From positions 6,335 through 70,334 of the forward strand of contig CAUGMN010000004.1 of assembly GCA_959600635.1 (NCBI GenBank): a stretch of DNA of 64,000 bases. The letters run 5' to 3'. Position 1 is the first letter of the stretch. Each line of letters opens with the position of its first letter. The notes under the pieces were generated by a model that ran no database searches, had not been told where the DNA came from, and saw only the letters and a list, made by a program, of their open reading frames with translations. Positions 34,489 through 45,892 of the stretch are shown one piece after another. Made by a program: the position numbers and the translations under genes. This DNA comes from QAMX01 sp003149835 (GTDB lineage: Bacteria > Bacillota > Clostridia > Oscillospirales > QAMX01).

Positions 34489-37400
34489 ATGGCAAGAGAC
34501 TATGAAACACGGATCGACGGAGAGATCATGAGCGTCGATTTTGCGGATTTAGAGGCGGCCGCGGCTGCCGGAGACGCGGAAGGCTTCCGCAATCAGGACT
34601 GGATGGTGACCGGCCCGTTCGTCGCGCGCACCGAAGGCGCGTTCGAAACCGAGTATCTCTACGAGCGCGAGAAGATTTTACAGATCGACTATCTCGCCGC
34701 CGACGGCGGAGAGGCGGATGCTGCGCCTTACCTCGGTCTGCGCGGCCACAACGAATACCTCGGCTGTGAGTCGCCCGTCTGGACAAAGGGCATCCGTAAG
34801 TGGAATATGCTCCGCTTCGACCCCGACGACGGCGATTCCGCCTGCGACGAGGCGCTTTATATGACCGAGCAGCGCAACTGCGTGTTCTACGCGGCGGTCT
34901 ATGTGCGCTGCGCGGGCGCAAAGCGCGCCGTCGTCTGCTATGAAAACTCCGGCTGCCGGCTTTTCCTGAACGGCCGGCTGGTTTCCGATACGCCTTACGG
35001 CCGCGTCAAGGGCGTTCCCACGATGGGAAACTTAGTGCCGGTCACGTTTGAGGACGGGCTGAATCTGCTGCTCTTCAAGCTGCGCCCCGGCTATATCTGC
35101 GATACGGTTGATCTGTCGATGACCAACTGCTCGATCTATCCGGTCGCCGCGCAGAGCGGCGCGCTCTGCTTGACCTATCCGGCGAGAACCGCGGTTTTTG
35201 TCAACCGCGGCAGTCAGCCCAAGCAGATCTTCCCGTGCTTTGCCGCGGCGTTTGCCGATCTTGCAGACGGGCGCGTGGAAATCGGTTCTGCGGACGGCGG
35301 CGTGCAGACCGTTGCGCTCGGCGCAATGCGCGCCGGGGAATGCCGGCTGGTCCGCGCCGAGATCGACGCGATAGCGGGCGAGACGCCGGCTGTTCCCGTC
35401 GCGGTGACGGCCGCGGGCAGCGCGCGCGGCGAAGGCTGCTTCCCCGTGCGGCCGAGCGCCGCTCCGGCCTTCACGGGCACGGAGCTGGCGATGACGAGCT
35501 TCCACTTCGACACGACCTACCATCAGGAGCAGCGCGTCTACGCCATGGGCGCGATCTATATTCTGAAAGAAATCCTCCAAGAAATGCGCCGCGACGACCG
35601 CTTCAAGGCCATTATCTCCGAGGTGGATTATCTGCACCCGTATTACAGCATTTATCCGGCCGACCGCGAATTTTTGAAGCAGAAATTTATCGACGGCCAC
35701 GCCGAGTCGGACTGCTTCTACAACCAGCCCAATGAGATGACCTCCGCACCGGAGGGCATCGTGCGCAACCTCGTGTACGGGCAGCTCTACCACCGCGACG
35801 TGCTCGGGCGCATCTGCGACGTGTACAGCCCCGGCGACGTTTTCGGCCACTTCAACCAGATGTCGCAGGTCTCGGCCAAGGGCGGCTGCGGCGGCATATA
35901 CTGGGGCAAGCACATCTTCGGCTTCCTCCCCGCCTTCCGGCACGTTTCGCCCGACGGCACGACGCTGATTCACCGCCGCGGCGGCATCGGCCGCGGCACC
36001 GCCGCCGAGTGGGATCTCTCTGTCTGCGAGGGCGACGGCTCGGCAATGTCGTATGTTCCGGGCTATCCGGTCGACGGCAGCTTGTCGTGGATGGACGAGA
36101 CGACCCCGACGGCCAGATACGCGATCCCGAGCGAATACCGCCGCGCGCTCGAAGCGGACGAGGCGCGCATTACCGAGGGAGGCGGCCTGTCGCCGTTTGG
36201 CGCGACGAGCCGCGACATGTCTCTCTACCACGCCGGCGTCTCGCTGACGCGGACGGATTTCAAACAGGCCAACCGCATGGCCGAAAACCTGCTGATTACC
36301 GCCGAAAAGCTCTCTGTCCTCGCGGCGGTGAACGGCGCGGAGTATCCGGAGCGCGCGCTTGACAAGGCGTGGCGGCAGGTGCTCTGCGGCCAGCACCACG
36401 ATTCGATCACCGGCACGAACAACGAGGTTTCGTTTGTCGATCTGATGATCCAGTACCGCGAGGCCGTCGAGCTCGCCGCCGATATCTGCGACCGCGCGGC
36501 CGCGTATATCGCCTCGCACATCTGCACGGAGAACGGCCGCCGCGCCGTCGTTCTCTTCAACCCGCACGCGTGGGAGCGCACCGAGCATATCGAGCTGACC
36601 ATAAAAACCGACAAGCCCTTCGCTCGCCTGCGCTTTACGGATACAAAGGGCGCGCCGGTTCCGGCGCAGCCCGTCAGAGAGGTGGAATGCGGCGGCGGCT
36701 TTGTGACCGAGCTGCTGCTCCGCGCCTCTGTTCCCGCCTGCGGCTATACGGTCTGTTATATCGACGAAAAGCCGACGCTTTCCCTGCCGGGCGCGCTGAC
36801 GATGCCCGCAGGTCTGCCGGAGCGCGCGGAGGGCGCGGTGATCGAAAACGCGTTTTATAAAATCGCCGTCGATCCGGCGCAGGGCGGCGGTATCGTCTCG
36901 ATTTACGATAAGGAGGCGAAGCGCGAATTGATCGACGCGGCCGGCGACGGCCCGGCCAACCGTCTCGTCGCGCTCAAAGAGACGCACGACCGCATGGAGA
37001 CGCAGCACGAATTCTATACGACCGGCCACAAGCTCGCTTCGGACGGGGAACGCGCCGCCGTCGCATGCACGCGCTGCGCCGAATTTGAAACGCTGACAAT
37101 TCGCTATGACCTCGGCAACGTCGTCCATGTGACGCAGGAGATCACGCTGCGGCGCGGCGACCGCCGCATCGATTTCAAGACGCGGCTCGACGACTACCGC
37201 GACGAGGACGATCTGATGACGCTGACCTTCCCGGTGCGCGTCAAGGGCGCCAAGCCCGTTTTTGACGACCGCTTCGCCCCGCAGGTGCGCACGTCTTCGC
37301 GGCGCGCCCTCTCGTTCCGCACCCACCAGTTCGCCATGGCCTCGCACTGCGCGGTCTACGCGGCGAACCAATGGCTGGACTACGGCCCGACTGTGACGGT

Positions 37401-39300
37401 CAGGCTCTCCGAGGGCTTCCGCTCCGGCTCCTTCCAGCTCGGCATGACCCAGCTCATCCGCAGCGCCGACAAGCGGCTGGTTGAGCTCGGCGAGACGCTG
37501 CTGACAATACTGACGAAAAAGGCGATCCCCGTCACGCCGTTTGCGGACGGTCGCCAGCCGTGCACGGGTTCGCAGATCGTTCATTTCAACGAGGATCTCT
37601 ATTCCGACACGCGCATTGTCCTCTGCGTCGACGGTCTTGAAAACGAATATGAAGCCAAGCTCGCCGAACGCTACTCCGCGCCGTACGCGCGGCTCTGCAA
37701 GGCGGCGGAGAAAAACGGCGCGGCGGTCATGTATGTGTGCGACGAGGATAACGACTGGGGCAAGCCGGTCGACGTGCTGCTCGTCAAAGCGGCGACATAC
37801 AAGGCGCTCGCGGCGTGGATCGATAACGTCGCGGCGGCGCTCGCCAAGGGAAGCGCGCTGACGTTTGAGGCGGTTCTGGCCGGAGAACTGGGCGAGGCGG
37901 ACGATTACGGCGTCGCGCTCATCAACACCGGCAACATCGCGTGCAGCGTCGAAAAGGGCGGCATGCTCAACCTGATGCTGTTCCACACCGCGGAGTTTTA
38001 CGGCAACGTCGGCAACGCGAACTGCGGCGCCAAGCTCGTTCCGGAGCGGAAATCGCATATCTTTACCTATTCGCTGCTCCCGCATCAGGGCAGCTACCGC
38101 GAGGCGCAGCTCTACCGCCGCGCCCTCGAAAAAAACGACCCGCTGTTTGCCGTCACCGAATTCACCCGCGCGGCCGACGCAGCTCTGCCGGAATCGATGA
38201 GCCTTGTGAGCGCCGACGACAACGTGATCGTCACGGCGGTCAAGGCCGGCGGCTATCCGTCCGCGTCGATGAAGGGCGTGCCGGGCGGTCTGCTCAAACG
38301 CGGCATCGCGCTCCGCTGTTTTGAACACAACGGCTTGGCCGCCGACGCGAAGATCCGCCTCGGCTTTGCGGCCGAGAGCGCGGCGCGCGGCAACCTGCTC
38401 GAAGAGGAGCTGACAGCGCTCGGCGTGGAGAACAACACGATCACGCTCCAAATGACGCCGCACGATATCGAGACGGTCGTCATTGCGCCCGCTGCGGCCG
38501 CGGTCAGAGAAGGAAAGGCGCAGATCGGCGCGGCGGCGGAAATCACCGAGCCGACCTATATCCGCTCGTGGGAGCACGACCTCGGCACCATGCCGATGGG
38601 CTATCTCTCGCTCTGCGCCGTCATCGGCCGCAATCCCAGACAGATTGACGAGCGGCGCTTTGAAATCGAGGTCTCCGTCGCCAACAACCACACCGATATG
38701 GAAGCCGGGGGCACGGCGCGGCTTCTTCTGCCGGCGGGCTGGACGGCCGACGCCGAGCGGATCGATTACAGCCTTGCGCCGGGCGCCTGCGCGGTCAGGC
38801 GCGTCACGGTCGAGAAGCCGTCGGCCGACGCCAAGGGCATTCTGCGCCTCGAATACGGCCATCTCGGCCAGACCTTTGAGGATATCTTCGAGGTCGGCTA
38901 TTTCAACCCCGACCTCAACGTCGAGATCGAGGGCGACGCCATCACCGTCACCGTCATCAACGACACCGACGAGCTGCTGCGCGGCGAGCTCGCCATGGCC
39001 ACGCCGGTCGAAACATGGGGCGGCCTCGGCGGCAAAAACCCGTTCGGCGCCGCTGAAATTTCACCGTATCAGCGGCCGGTGTCCGTGCCCGCGCACAGCC
39101 GCCGCGTGTATACATATACCTGCACGGGCGACGTCTCGCTCTCCTTCTGGGCGGTCGCCAAGCTGATGGTCAACGGGAGAATCTACTTCAAGGGCGTGCT
39201 GCACCGGCCGGTTCAGCCGCATGTGCTGTGGGCGCACACGTTTGTGGACGAGATCTACCGCGACGGCGGCTCGCTCAGAAAGCTGAACGCGCTGGAATAA
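34489..39300 (+). CDS. GH38 alpha-mannosidase-like protein, very large
   Basis: 1603 residues without a signal peptide; AAAGGAG is upstream of the ATG. Residues 1-330 form an unusual beta-rich N-terminal region. The GH38 catalytic part follows: zinc ligands His339 and Asp341 (FHFDTTYHQE), nucleophile/zinc ligand Asp450 (PGDVFGHF), and Gln635-His-His-Asp638 (GQHHDSITGTN), a near-invariant GH38 signature. Central beta-sandwich domains run to about residue 1100. The last 450 residues have further beta domains, one of them NPxTG/CARDB-like (NNHTDMEAGGTARLLLPAGW). Family members hydrolyse alpha-mannosides. Common bacterial GH38 proteins are about 800-1100 residues, so the ends here are additional. 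The HFD variant of the usual HxD block suggests a divergent subfamily. Downstream is a PHP phosphoesterase. Confidence 0.88.
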   Translation: MARDYETRIDGEIMSVDFADLEAAAAAGDAEGFRNQDWMVTGPFVARTEGAFETEYLYEREKILQIDYLAADGGEADAAPYLGLRGHNEYLGCESPVWTKGIRKWNMLRFDPDDGDSACDEALYMTEQRNCVFYAAVYVRCAGAKRAVVCYENSGCRLFLNGRLVSDTPYGRVKGVPTMGNLVPVTFEDGLNLLLFKLRPGYICDTVDLSMTNCSIYPVAAQSGALCLTYPARTAVFVNRGSQPKQIFPCFAAAFADLADGRVEIGSADGGVQTVALGAMRAGECRLVRAEIDAIAGETPAVPVAVTAAGSARGEGCFPVRPSAAPAFTGTELAMTSFHFDTTYHQEQRVYAMGAIYILKEILQEMRRDDRFKAIISEVDYLHPYYSIYPADREFLKQKFIDGHAESDCFYNQPNEMTSAPEGIVRNLVYGQLYHRDVLGRICDVYSPGDVFGHFNQMSQVSAKGGCGGIYWGKHIFGFLPAFRHVSPDGTTLIHRRGGIGRGTAAEWDLSVCEGDGSAMSYVPGYPVDGSLSWMDETTPTARYAIPSEYRRALEADEARITEGGGLSPFGATSRDMSLYHAGVSLTRTDFKQANRMAENLLITAEKLSVLAAVNGAEYPERALDKAWRQVLCGQHHDSITGTNNEVSFVDLMIQYREAVELAADICDRAAAYIASHICTENGRRAVVLFNPHAWERTEHIELTIKTDKPFARLRFTDTKGAPVPAQPVREVECGGGFVTELLLRASVPACGYTVCYIDEKPTLSLPGALTMPAGLPERAEGAVIENAFYKIAVDPAQGGGIVSIYDKEAKRELIDAAGDGPANRLVALKETHDRMETQHEFYTTGHKLASDGERAAVACTRCAEFETLTIRYDLGNVVHVTQEITLRRGDRRIDFKTRLDDYRDEDDLMTLTFPVRVKGAKPVFDDRFAPQVRTSSRRALSFRTHQFAMASHCAVYAANQWLDYGPTVTVRLSEGFRSGSFQLGMTQLIRSADKRLVELGETLLTILTKKAIPVTPFADGRQPCTGSQIVHFNEDLYSDTRIVLCVDGLENEYEAKLAERYSAPYARLCKAAEKNGAAVMYVCDEDNDWGKPVDVLLVKAATYKALAAWIDNVAAALAKGSALTFEAVLAGELGEADDYGVALINTGNIACSVEKGGMLNLMLFHTAEFYGNVGNANCGAKLVPERKSHIFTYSLLPHQGSYREAQLYRRALEKNDPLFAVTEFTRAADAALPESMSLVSADDNVIVTAVKAGGYPSASMKGVPGGLLKRGIALRCFEHNGLAADAKIRLGFAAESAARGNLLEEELTALGVENNTITLQMTPHDIETVVIAPAAAAVREGKAQIGAAAEITEPTYIRSWEHDLGTMPMGYLSLCAVIGRNPRQIDERRFEIEVSVANNHTDMEAGGTARLLLPAGWTADAERIDYSLAPGACAVRRVTVEKPSADAKGILRLEYGHLGQTFEDIFEVGYFNPDLNVEIEGDAITVTVINDTDELLRGELAMATPVETWGGLGGKNPFGAAEISPYQRPVSVPAHSRRVYTYTCTGDVSLSFWAVAKLMVNGRIYFKGVLHRPVQPHVLWAHTFVDEIYRDGGSLRKLNALE

Positions 39301-39399
39301 GCCGGAACCGGCGGAAGCAGGGAGCTTCCTGTGATTCAAAGGCTGGACGGCAGGCGGGCGGTTGAAAAGACCGGCCGCCGGGTCTGCCCAGCGACCACT

Positions 39400-39433
39400 G
39401 AGATGTCCGCGCCGGTTCCGGCGCGGACATCTC
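39400..39433. other. 16-bp perfect hairpin between GH38 and PHP genes
   Basis: GAGATGTCCGCGCCGG and its exact complement separated by TT. No T run, so not a typical terminator. It resembles the hairpin at 11493-11528 in form but not in sequence. Confidence 0.7.
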
Positions 39434-39534
39434 TGAGAACAAATCGTTGAGTTCAGAGGTTTCTGTTACACACACTGCTGCCGGTTCGCGCCGAAGCAGC
39501 TCGATTTTCAGGAAAGAGAGGGGCCCTTTACCGA

Positions 39535-40287
39535 ATGTATTTTCATGAGCCGAGCTATGATCTCGCGCGCCTTGCGCGGCAGAATCTTCACATCCATACA
39601 ACCTTTTCCAACTGCGCCAAGCCGGAGATGACGCTGGCGGCCATCGCGGCCGAGGCGGAGTCCGCGGGGCTGGAACAGATCGCGGTCGTCAACCATCAGA
39701 ACTATGACAACCCCGACGAGGTCTGCGCCGGCTGGGTCGAAACGCTCCGCGCGCAGGCGGCGCAGCTTGATACGCCGGTCAGAATCCGCTTTGGGATGGA
39801 GTTTTCCTGTTACGGAATCGGAAAAACGTTGGAGGGCGAGGCGCTCCGCAGGCTGGTGGACTACCGCCTTTTCGCCTGCAACCATTATCATGTCTCCAAC
39901 TGGGAGCACCCGGAGGACCGGTCGCCGCGCGGCTATGCGGAGCACGCGGTGGCGGTCGTCCGCTCGCTGCTGCTTTCGGGCAAGGCGGACTGCATCGCGC
40001 ACCCGTTCACCGCAGGCTATATCTTCAAGGACGAGCGGCGGGAAATGGTGACGGCGGCGATCACCGATCAGGAGCTCGGCGAGCTGTTCGAGCTGGCCGT
40101 GCGCATGCAGACGGCGTTCGAGATCAATTCCGGCTCCTTCCTCGGCGATCCGGAATTTTCAAAGCGGATGTGGAATCTGGGCAGGGAAGCGGGCGTTCAG
40201 TTCAACGTCGGGACAGACGCGCACCGCCTCTGCAATATTCCCACCGCGCCGCTGCTCGCCGCCGCGGAGAAAATGCTGTCGGCCTGA
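39535..40287 (+). CDS. PHP-domain metal-dependent phosphoesterase
   Basis: 250 residues; the start follows GAAAGAGAGG. PHP metal ligands are spread as in the family: HIHTTFSN (residues 19-26), VVNHQNY, the FGMEFSCYG block with its Glu, NHYHVSN, IAHPF and GTDAHR near the C-terminus. Related to histidinol-phosphatase and to the TrpH group. It would hydrolyse a small phosphoester in the cytosol; the substrate is not predictable. It follows the GH38 gene by 234 bases with a hairpin between, so it may share its transcript. Confidence 0.87.
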   Translation: MYFHEPSYDLARLARQNLHIHTTFSNCAKPEMTLAAIAAEAESAGLEQIAVVNHQNYDNPDEVCAGWVETLRAQAAQLDTPVRIRFGMEFSCYGIGKTLEGEALRRLVDYRLFACNHYHVSNWEHPEDRSPRGYAEHAVAVVRSLLLSGKADCIAHPFTAGYIFKDERREMVTAAITDQELGELFELAVRMQTAFEINSGSFLGDPEFSKRMWNLGREAGVQFNVGTDAHRLCNIPTAPLLAAAEKMLSA

Positions 40288-40526
40288 CCGTCTCGCCCAC
40301 CCTATGCGCACCGCCGGAGCGGCATCAAAAAATCTGCCGGAAGCAAGCGATTGGGGAGAGCCTGCACAAAGAGTTCCAAAAAAAATGAGCTCGCCTTGCG
40401 TAAAAAAAGGGCGTCAATGCGAAGCCTGTCTGACGGAGGGATTGGAAGCATCCACGGCCGTGAAGACATTGAAAATTCCTTTTCAGATCGCTCGAAAAAA
40501 TAATCATTTGGAAAGTGAACAAAAAA

Positions 40527-40985
40527 ATGAAATACAATTGCCCTGTGCTCGTCGTGACGGACATGGATAAGACGGTAGAGTTTTATAAAAAGGTTCTGGG
40601 CCTTCGTGTGACAACGGATTTCGGAGCCAATAAAACCCTCACCGGAGGCTTGGCTTTACAGACAATCGAAACCTATAAGGATTTTATTGGCACAAATCAC
40701 ATTTCCTTTGGCGGCAACGACTTTGAGGTTTATTTTGAAGAAGAGGATTTTGACCAATTTGCGGAGAAATTAAAAGAGTGTGCCGTCGAATACGTTCATC
40801 CGGTAAAAGAACACCGCTGGGGACAGCGTGTTGTCCGTTTCTATGACCCTGACAAGCACATCATCGAGGTTGGAGAAAACATGGAAGCGGTCTGCCGGCG
40901 CTTCCTGAACGCTGGAATGACACCGCAACAGGTGGCCGAGCGTATGGATGTGCCGGTGGATTTCGTCAATGCCTGTATGCGGTAA
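40527..40985 (+). CDS. VOC superfamily protein (glyoxalase/bleomycin-resistance fold)
   Basis: 152 residues; ATG at 40527, with TTGGAAAG about 12 bases upstream. Two beta-alpha-beta-beta-beta modules (PVLVVTDMDKTVEFYKKVLG, then HPVKEHRWGQRVVRFYDPDK followed by HIIEVGE), typical of vicinal-oxygen-chelate proteins. The last 35 residues (GMTPQQVAERMDVPVDFVNA) look like a small helix-turn-helix extension. Base composition is clearly lower in GC than in its neighbours, as is the 240-base upstream stretch, which suggests recent acquisition. Function could be drug sequestration or a small isomerase/dioxygenase. Confidence 0.82.
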   Translation: MKYNCPVLVVTDMDKTVEFYKKVLGLRVTTDFGANKTLTGGLALQTIETYKDFIGTNHISFGGNDFEVYFEEEDFDQFAEKLKECAVEYVHPVKEHRWGQRVVRFYDPDKHIIEVGENMEAVCRRFLNAGMTPQQVAERMDVPVDFVNACMR

Positions 40986-41004
40986 ATTCCACTTTGGAGA
41001 AAAG

Positions 41005-41043
41005 AAAGGATAACGGTTGGAAGTCCAACTGTTATCCTTTTTG
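41005..41043. terminator. bidirectional terminator
   Basis: AAAGGATAACGGTTGG / TCCAACTGTTATCCTTT with a 3-base loop, A-rich before and T-rich after. Serves the VOC gene and the convergent dehydratase-system genes. Confidence 0.88.
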
Positions 41044-41159
41044 TTTCTGCCTCTTTGTCTCGTGTGCGCCTTTGGGCAGACTTTTGATTGGTGATATTCC
41101 CAAAAGGCTGTGGAAAATCCGGCGCGGCGTTTTGCCCCCCAGCCGAACAGCGGGCGTTT

Positions 41160-42506
<1,347 letters not shown>

Positions 42507-42671
42507 AGAAATCTGTAAGAGCTTCCTTTCAGGGGCGTCGCGCCCGGTATCGCGCCGGCAAGCCGGCGCGGGGAGGAAGAGACGGGACGCCTTTGAGATT
42601 CCTTTCATGTATGCGGACGGGAAAAAACGGAGACGCGGCATAGGCGGCGTCCGAAACGCGGGCGACAGGGG

Positions 42672-45647
42672 TCAGCGCAGAGCTGTCGGCGTCTCGGGCC
42701 GCTCCTGCGAGCCGAGCGCGGCGAGCAGACTCCTGAGCCGGATCTTGACGGCGCCTAAATTGGTGATCTCGTCGATTTTGAGCTGGGTGTACAGCTTGCC
42801 GCGCCGCTCTAAAATCCGGCGAACCTCGTCGGAGGTGATCGCGTCGAGCCCGCAGCCGAAGGAGACGAGCTGTACCAGGTGCATATCCGGCTGTGTCGAG
42901 AGATATTCCGCGGCGGCGTAGAGCCGCGCGTGATACGTCCACTGATTCAGCACCTCGACGGGGTGCTTGGAGAGATGCGGCAGCAGCGCGTCCTCCGTGA
43001 CGACCGCCGCGCCCAGCGAAGTGATCAGCCGCGGGATACCGTGGTGGATCTCCGGGTCGGTGTGATACGGCCGGCCGGCGAGCACGATGATGGGCAGGCC
43101 GCGTTCGCGCGCGCGGGCGATGACCGCCTCGCCTTCACGGGCGACCTCGCGCAGATATCCGTCATAGGCGGCGTAGGCGCGTTTGGCGGCGGCCGCCACC
43201 TCCTGACAGGCGATATCCGGCCATACGGCGCTGAGATGCGCGTGCATTTTTTTCACAAAGTCGCGGCGGCGGTGAAGGCCGATGAACGGATACAGGAATC
43301 GCACCCTGCGCACATCCGGCATATTCGCGGCGATAACCTCGGGGTAATAGGCCACGACCGGACAGTTGAAATGGCGGTCGCCGAGCTTTTCGTCGGTGTT
43401 ATAGCTCATGCAGGGGTAGAAAATGGTTTCGATCCCGTCGTCGATGAGCTGCTGGACATGGCCGTGCATCAGCTTGGCCGGAAAACAGACCGTGTCCGAC
43501 GGCAGAGAGGCCGCGCCCTTGATGTACAGCGGCCGGCCGGAGGGCGGGGAGAAAACCGGCTCAAAGCCGAGGTGGGCAAAAAAAGCATGCCAAAACGGGC
43601 GCAGCTCGTACAGATTCAATCCAAACGGGAGACCGATACGCCCGCGCCGTGCGGCAGAAGCGGCCGCCGGACCGGAAGTCGCGCCGTGCGTCAGCAGCGT
43701 CCGCAGCTTGAAATCGCAGAGGTCGAGATCCGTGCTCTGCGCCTTATGCGTGACCGGCCGCTCACAGCGGTTGCCGCTGATATAGACGCGCCCGTCCGCA
43801 AAACGGTTGACGGTGAGCCGGCAGTTGTTCTCGCAGCCGCCGCAGCGCGCGTCGGTGACGGTATGCGTAAAATGGGCGAGCGCCTCGCGGGAGAGAATCG
43901 ATCCGCCGCCGCGTTCGGCCGCGTAGAGCGCCGCGCCGTAAGCGCCCATGAGTCCGGCGATGTCGGGGCGCACCACCTCGACGCCCAGCTCCGCTTCAAA
44001 GGCGCGGAGCACAGCGTCGTTGAGAAACGTCCCGCCCTGCACGACGATCTTAGAGCCGAGCGCGCGCTTGTCGGAGACGCGGATGACCTTGTACAGAGCG
44101 TTTTTGACAACGCTGATGGACAGACCCGCCGAGATGTTTTCGACGCTGGCGCCGTCCTTCTGAGCCTGTTTGACCGAGGAATTCATAAAAACCGTGCAGC
44201 GCGAGCCGAGGTCGACCGGCCGGTCGGCGAACAGGCCGAGCCGCGCGAATTCCTCGGAGGTGTAGCCGAGCGCGCTGGCGAACGCCTGCAAAAACGAGCC
44301 GCAGCCTGAGGAGCAGGCCTCGTTTAAATATATGTTGTCGATCGCGCCGTTAGAAATCTGCAAACATTTCATATCCTGCCCGCCGATGTCGATGATGAAT
44401 TCGACGTCGGGCATGAAGCGTTTGGCGGCGATAAAATGCGCGACCGTCTCGACGATGCCGCCGGAGAGCGAAAAGGCGCTTTGCATCAGCTCTTCGCCGT
44501 AGCCCGTGGCCGCGCCGCCGGCGATATGAAGCTGCGGATAGGCGTCGTAAATCCGCTCCAAACAGTCGCGGACGAGCGCGACGGGGCTGCCGTTATTCTC
44601 GCGGTATTCGGTAAATAAAAGCTCGCCGCCCTCGCCGACCAGCGCCAGCTTTGTCGTCGTCGAGCCCGCGTCAATGCCCAGATAAGCGCGGCCGGTATAG
44701 CTCGCCGGATCCGAGCGCGGCACGACATGCTGCGCATGCCGCCGCCGGAAATCGGCGTATTCCTCCGCGTTTTGAAAGAGCGGCGGAACGGCGAGATAGG
44801 CGTGCGTTTTTCCGTATGTATCGAGGCGGTCGAGCAGCGCGTCAAGGTCGCACGCTTCTGTGGCCGCGAACGCCGCGCCGAGGGAGACGTAGTAGAGCGC
44901 GTCGTCGGGGCATACGCCGGCGAGCCCGAGCGCCTTGTCAAAGCGCGCGCGCAGCTCCGAGAAAAAGTGGAGCGGGCCGCCGAGATACGCGACCTTTCCG
45001 GCGATCGGCCGCCCCTGCGCAAGGCCGCTGATGGTCTGATCGACGACGGCGCTGAGAATGCTGGCGGCGATGTCGCTTTTTTTGGCGCCCTGATTGACGA
45101 GCGGCTGAATGTCGGATTTGGCGAATACGCCGCAGCGCGAGGCGATCGTATACTGCTCGGTGGCGTTTTGCGCCTCCTCGTTGAGCTGCTCCGGCGTCAG
45201 GCCGAGCAGCGTCGCCATCTGGTCGATAAACGCGCCGGTCCCGCCCGCGCACGAGCCGTTCATGCGCACCTCGGTTCCGCCGGTGAGGAAGATGATCTTC
45301 GCGTCCTCCCCGCCGAGCTCAATGGCCGCGTCCGTTCCGGGGAGGAGGCGGTCGAGCGCCTTGCGCGTCGCATAGACCTCCTGCACAAACGGGATCCCGC
45401 ACGATTCAGAGACGCCGAGTCCCGCCGAGCCGGAAACGGCGAGCAGCGCGCGCCGGCCGCCGAGCAGATCGCGGATTTTCCGAAGCAGCTGCGCCGCTTG
45501 GCTGGCGATCTGCGCGCCGTGCCGGTGATAGGCGCGGAAGATGATGTTGTCGTCGCGGTCTAAGATCGCGCATTTCAGCGTCGTGGAACCGATGTCGAGG
45601 CCGATCCGGACCGTATCGCGGTATTTTTGAATGTTGCTGTAATTCAT
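42672..45647 (-). CDS. acyl-CoA dehydratase activase-like ATPase, double BadF/HgdC domain plus DUF2229
   Basis: 991 residues; ATG at 45647 chosen because the ATPase fold begins soon after (VRIGLDIGSTTLKCAI). Residues about 10-300 and 320-590 are two tandem BadF/BadG/BcrA/BcrD-type ATPase domains of the actin/Hsp70 fold; the second begins YLGIDAGSTTTKLALV. Cysteines in NGSCAGGTGAF and NEACSSGCGSF correspond to the position that binds the [4Fe-4S] cluster in HgdC. The rest is a DUF2229-type domain (FGLNLYELRPFWHAFFAHLGFEPVF, FPAKLMHGH). Known relatives use ATP to send a low-potential electron to a dehydratase or reductase. It forms a two-gene unit with the gene at 41160. Confidence 0.88.
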   Translation of the reverse strand: MNYSNIQKYRDTVRIGLDIGSTTLKCAILDRDDNIIFRAYHRHGAQIASQAAQLLRKIRDLLGGRRALLAVSGSAGLGVSESCGIPFVQEVYATRKALDRLLPGTDAAIELGGEDAKIIFLTGGTEVRMNGSCAGGTGAFIDQMATLLGLTPEQLNEEAQNATEQYTIASRCGVFAKSDIQPLVNQGAKKSDIAASILSAVVDQTISGLAQGRPIAGKVAYLGGPLHFFSELRARFDKALGLAGVCPDDALYYVSLGAAFAATEACDLDALLDRLDTYGKTHAYLAVPPLFQNAEEYADFRRRHAQHVVPRSDPASYTGRAYLGIDAGSTTTKLALVGEGGELLFTEYRENNGSPVALVRDCLERIYDAYPQLHIAGGAATGYGEELMQSAFSLSGGIVETVAHFIAAKRFMPDVEFIIDIGGQDMKCLQISNGAIDNIYLNEACSSGCGSFLQAFASALGYTSEEFARLGLFADRPVDLGSRCTVFMNSSVKQAQKDGASVENISAGLSISVVKNALYKVIRVSDKRALGSKIVVQGGTFLNDAVLRAFEAELGVEVVRPDIAGLMGAYGAALYAAERGGGSILSREALAHFTHTVTDARCGGCENNCRLTVNRFADGRVYISGNRCERPVTHKAQSTDLDLCDFKLRTLLTHGATSGPAAASAARRGRIGLPFGLNLYELRPFWHAFFAHLGFEPVFSPPSGRPLYIKGAASLPSDTVCFPAKLMHGHVQQLIDDGIETIFYPCMSYNTDEKLGDRHFNCPVVAYYPEVIAANMPDVRRVRFLYPFIGLHRRRDFVKKMHAHLSAVWPDIACQEVAAAAKRAYAAYDGYLREVAREGEAVIARARERGLPIIVLAGRPYHTDPEIHHGIPRLITSLGAAVVTEDALLPHLSKHPVEVLNQWTYHARLYAAAEYLSTQPDMHLVQLVSFGCGLDAITSDEVRRILERRGKLYTQLKIDEITNLGAVKIRLRSLLAALGSQERPETPTALR

Positions 45648-45727
45648 CGATCTCTCTCTGCATTCTAAGATTCGTTGACGTGCTCCGCCGTATGGGCGGA
45701 GTAGCGAAAGACATTTTGTGGAACGCT

Positions 45728-45778
45728 GAAAAAACAGCGTCCCGCCGCGGCTCGAAAGCGTTGGCGGGAGCGGGACGC
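45728..45778 (-). terminator. terminator of the glycosyltransferase gene
   Basis: Reverse strand: GCGTCCCGC / GCGGGACGC (45778-45770 with 45745-45737) followed by TTTTTT. It separates the glycosyltransferase from the activase gene. Confidence 0.75.
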
Positions 45779-45892
45779 ATTTCAATCGTCTTTTCACACG
45801 CAGGCGCCGAACGGAATGTAACGGCGGGAAACGCCGTCCTTGGACCCTGAGGAGCTTCTTTCGCGTGTCCGTTCGGAGGACCGGAAAGAGAA

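Noticed and set aside
35032..38862. Open frame of more than 1200 codons antisense to the GH38 gene
   Set aside because: It is a by-product of GC-rich codon use on the coding strand. It has arginine-rich, repetitive composition and no domain or ribosome site.
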